Assembly: GCF_009193355.1 (NCBI RefSeq)
Contig: NZ_WBVT01000011.1
Location: 1-64,000 of the forward strand
Source of the DNA: Bifidobacterium leontopitheci
GTDB taxonomy: Bacteria > Actinomycetota > Actinomycetes > Actinomycetales > Bifidobacteriaceae
Direction: 5' to 3'
DNA length: 64,000 nucleotides
In this document: in pieces, positions 62,577-64,000 of the stretch
How positions within the stretch are numbered: position 1 is the first letter of the stretch
Layout: each line of letters starts with the position of its first letter
Position numbers and translations under genes: made by a program
The notes under the pieces: model-generated
Told to the model about the DNA's origin: nothing
What the model saw: only the letters and a program-made list of their open reading frames with translations
The model's database searches: none

Positions 62577-63704
62577 TTAGTCCTGATCCTGCTCGGCCTG
62601 ACGACGCTGCTCGTGACGCCAGCGGATGCCGGCCTCGATGAAGCCGTCGATGTCGCCGTCGAACACGGCCTGCGTCTGGCTCGTCTCGTAGCCGGTGCGC
62701 AGGTCCTTGACCATCTGGTACGGGTGCAGCACATAGGAGCGCATCTGATCGCCCCAGCTGGCCTTGATGTCGCCCGCGAGCTCCTTCTTCTTCTTGGCCT
62801 CCTCCTCGTGGCGCAGCACCAGCAGTCGCGACTGCAGCACGGCCATGGCGGCGGCACGGTTCTGGATCTGCGAACGCTCATCCTGCATGGTCACGACGAT
62901 GCCGGTGGGAAGGTGGGTGATGCGCACGGCGGAATACGTCGTGTTCACGCCCTGGCCGCCGGGGCCGGAGGAGCAGTAGGTGTCGACGCGGATGTCCGTA
63001 TCCGGGATGTCGATGTGATCGGTCGCCTCGACGAGCGGCACCACCTCGACGGCGGCGAAGCTGGTCTGACGGCGTCCCTGGTTGTCGAACGGGCTGATGC
63101 GCACCAGACGATGCGTGCCGCCCTCGACGGACAGTCGGCCGTATGCGTACGGCGCATCCACCTGGAACGTGGCGGACTTGATGCCCGCCTCCTCGGCGTA
63201 GGACGTGTCCATGACCTTGGCCTTGAAGCCCTCACGCTCGCAGTAGCGCAGGTACATGCGCAACAGCATCTGCGCGAAGTCGGCCGCATCCACGCCGCCC
63301 GCGCCGGAGCGGATCGTCACGACCGCGGAACGCTCGTCGTATTCGCCGTCAAGCAGGGTCTGGATCTCCATGTCATCCAGCTCCTGGGCGATGGACTCGA
63401 CCTCCGTCTTCGCCTCGGCGAGCGAATCGGCGTCCTCCATCTCACGGCCAAGCTCGACGAGCGTCTCCACATCGTCGATGCGGCGCTGGGCGCCGTTCAG
63501 CCGCTTCAGCTGCGACTGGGCCGCCGACAGACGGCTCGTCACCTTCTGCGCGTTCTCCGGATCATCCCACAGGCCAGGCTTGGCGGCCTCCTCCTCAAGC
63601 TCCTTGACCTGCTGCGTCAGCCGATCGGTATCGAGGGCCTTCGCGATGGACTCGTATTTGGCGCGGGCGTCCGAAATCGCCTGCGCGTAATCAAACTCTG
63701 CCAT
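62577..63704 (-). CDS. prfB: Peptide chain release factor 2
   Basis: 375 residues. Releases peptides at UGA and UAA. The stop-recognition tripeptide SPF ([15 protein letters not shown], about 204) identifies RF2 rather than RF1, and GGQ lies in [11 protein letters not shown] (about 245). The frame is continuous: the in-frame UGA and +1 frameshift used for autoregulation in many bacteria is absent. First gene of the ftsEX cluster in transcription order, with a 191-bp gap to ftsE. Confidence 0.96.
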   Translation of the reverse strand: MAEFDYAQAISDARAKYESIAKALDTDRLTQQVKELEEEAAKPGLWDDPENAQKVTSRLSAAQSQLKRLNGAQRRIDDVETLVELGREMEDADSLAEAKTEVESIAQELDDMEIQTLLDGEYDERSAVVTIRSGAGGVDAADFAQMLLRMYLRYCEREGFKAKVMDTSYAEEAGIKSATFQVDAPYAYGRLSVEGGTHRLVRISPFDNQGRRQTSFAAVEVVPLVEATDHIDIPDTDIRVDTYCSSGPGGQGVNTTYSAVRITHLPTGIVVTMQDERSQIQNRAAAMAVLQSRLLVLRHEEEAKKKKELAGDIKASWGDQMRSYVLHPYQMVKDLRTGYETSQTQAVFDGDIDGFIEAGIRWRHEQRRQAEQDQD

Positions 63705-63828
63705 GTTCTACCACCATATTCATTGTCTTCATGAAGATTCACGACCGCACGGCGCCACCACCGCCGACCGTCATGCACGAATCGTCCTCGCGCATGGGAC
63801 CGCGACGCGGGAAACGGGAAAAAGGTCG

Positions 63829-63960
63829 TCAAAGACCCGCATACACAGCGGGAATGACCAGGCTCACGAGCATGGCCGCGGCAATGACGATGCACACCGC
63901 ACGCATGATATTGCGGCGGCGGCGTTCGCGCTGCTCCCGTTCGGCCCTGTAGTCACTCAT
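63829..63960 (-). CDS. Small single-pass membrane protein
   Basis: 43 residues. A basic N-terminal half (REQRERRRRN) is followed by one hydrophobic helix (about 19-40, VCIVIAAAMLVSLVIPAVYA) and a short end. Topology by the positive-inside rule puts the N-terminus in the cytoplasm. No clear ribosome site precedes ATG 63960, but a -10-like TACGAT lies 7 nt upstream, so a leaderless transcript is possible. Codon composition is like that of its neighbours. Function unknown. Confidence 0.6.
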   Translation of the reverse strand: MSDYRAEREQRERRRRNIMRAVCIVIAAAMLVSLVIPAVYAGL

Positions 63961-64000
63961 GGTCACAATCGTAGCGTCCCGGCTCGATTTATGGCGCCGC

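Noticed and set aside
62577-63704. Programmed +1 frameshift in prfB
   Set aside because: The reading frame is uninterrupted from MAEFDY to the stop; no in-frame TGA after the first ~25 codons.

Overview
The window reads as a chromosomal segment of a high-GC actinobacterium, most probably a Bifidobacterium. The grounds are the coding density, the ATGA/GTGA-type overlaps between operon genes, the protein flavour of dnaE, ispG, dxr, ftsEX and smpB, a his operon carrying the actinobacterial HisA/PriA-type isomerase, an oleate hydratase, and sortase-anchored surface proteins. The species cannot be fixed from the sequence alone. No transposase, integrase, rRNA or CRISPR array was seen. One tRNA (Val, anticodon TAC) is present.

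Layout. 0.1-7.5 kb: a secreted or anchored Cys-rich protein, an MFS exporter, a membrane-anchored DUF5067-like protein, a type I glutamine synthetase and a DUF2252 protein. 7.6-13.4 kb: histidine operon on the minus strand in the order hisD, hisC, hisB, unknown gene, hisH, priA/hisA. 13.6-29.2 kb: an accessory-looking minus-strand block of mostly unrecognised genes: envelope proteins, a CAP-domain coiled-coil surface protein, a lipoprotein, a UvrD-like helicase with a topoisomerase-type zinc finger, and a three-gene unit encoding a sigma-factor-like protein, an unknown protein and an ImmA/IrrE-type metallopeptidase. Six transcription units of this block carry the same TTGTCCGGTTGAA box 42-85 nt upstream of their start codons. 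This is the best candidate in the window for an undescribed regulatory system.

29.4-37 kb: metabolic singletons (C26 glutamine amidotransferase, acetyltransferase, acetolactate synthase, DUF4186, aldo/keto reductase, oleate hydratase, YhbY). 37-48.6 kb: a zinc-ribbon membrane protein, dnaE, a DnaA-like ATPase lacking the DNA-binding domain, a second CAP-domain surface protein, a WYL regulator and a YwqG-type DUF1963 protein. 49.2-56.8 kb: uppS-recO-membrane hydrolase, then dxr-ispG (isoprenoid precursor supply, matching uppS), and a DivIVA-domain protein. 57-64 kb: tRNA-Val, an RluA-type pseudouridine synthase, smpB, a CHAP peptidoglycan hydrolase, ftsX, ftsE and prfB. ftsE-ftsX-CHAP hydrolase is a compact division-hydrolase module.

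The intergenic spaces carry several dispersed repeat families: a two-hairpin REP-like element of about 50 bp (at least 11 copies, two pairs inverted like BIMEs), a palindrome with core GTCACAGCGGGT (4 copies, one forming the glnA terminator, one a perfect 62-nt palindrome), a GTTCACGATTTGCG hairpin pair, and a hairpin-dense 650-bp spacer at 48.6-49.3 kb.
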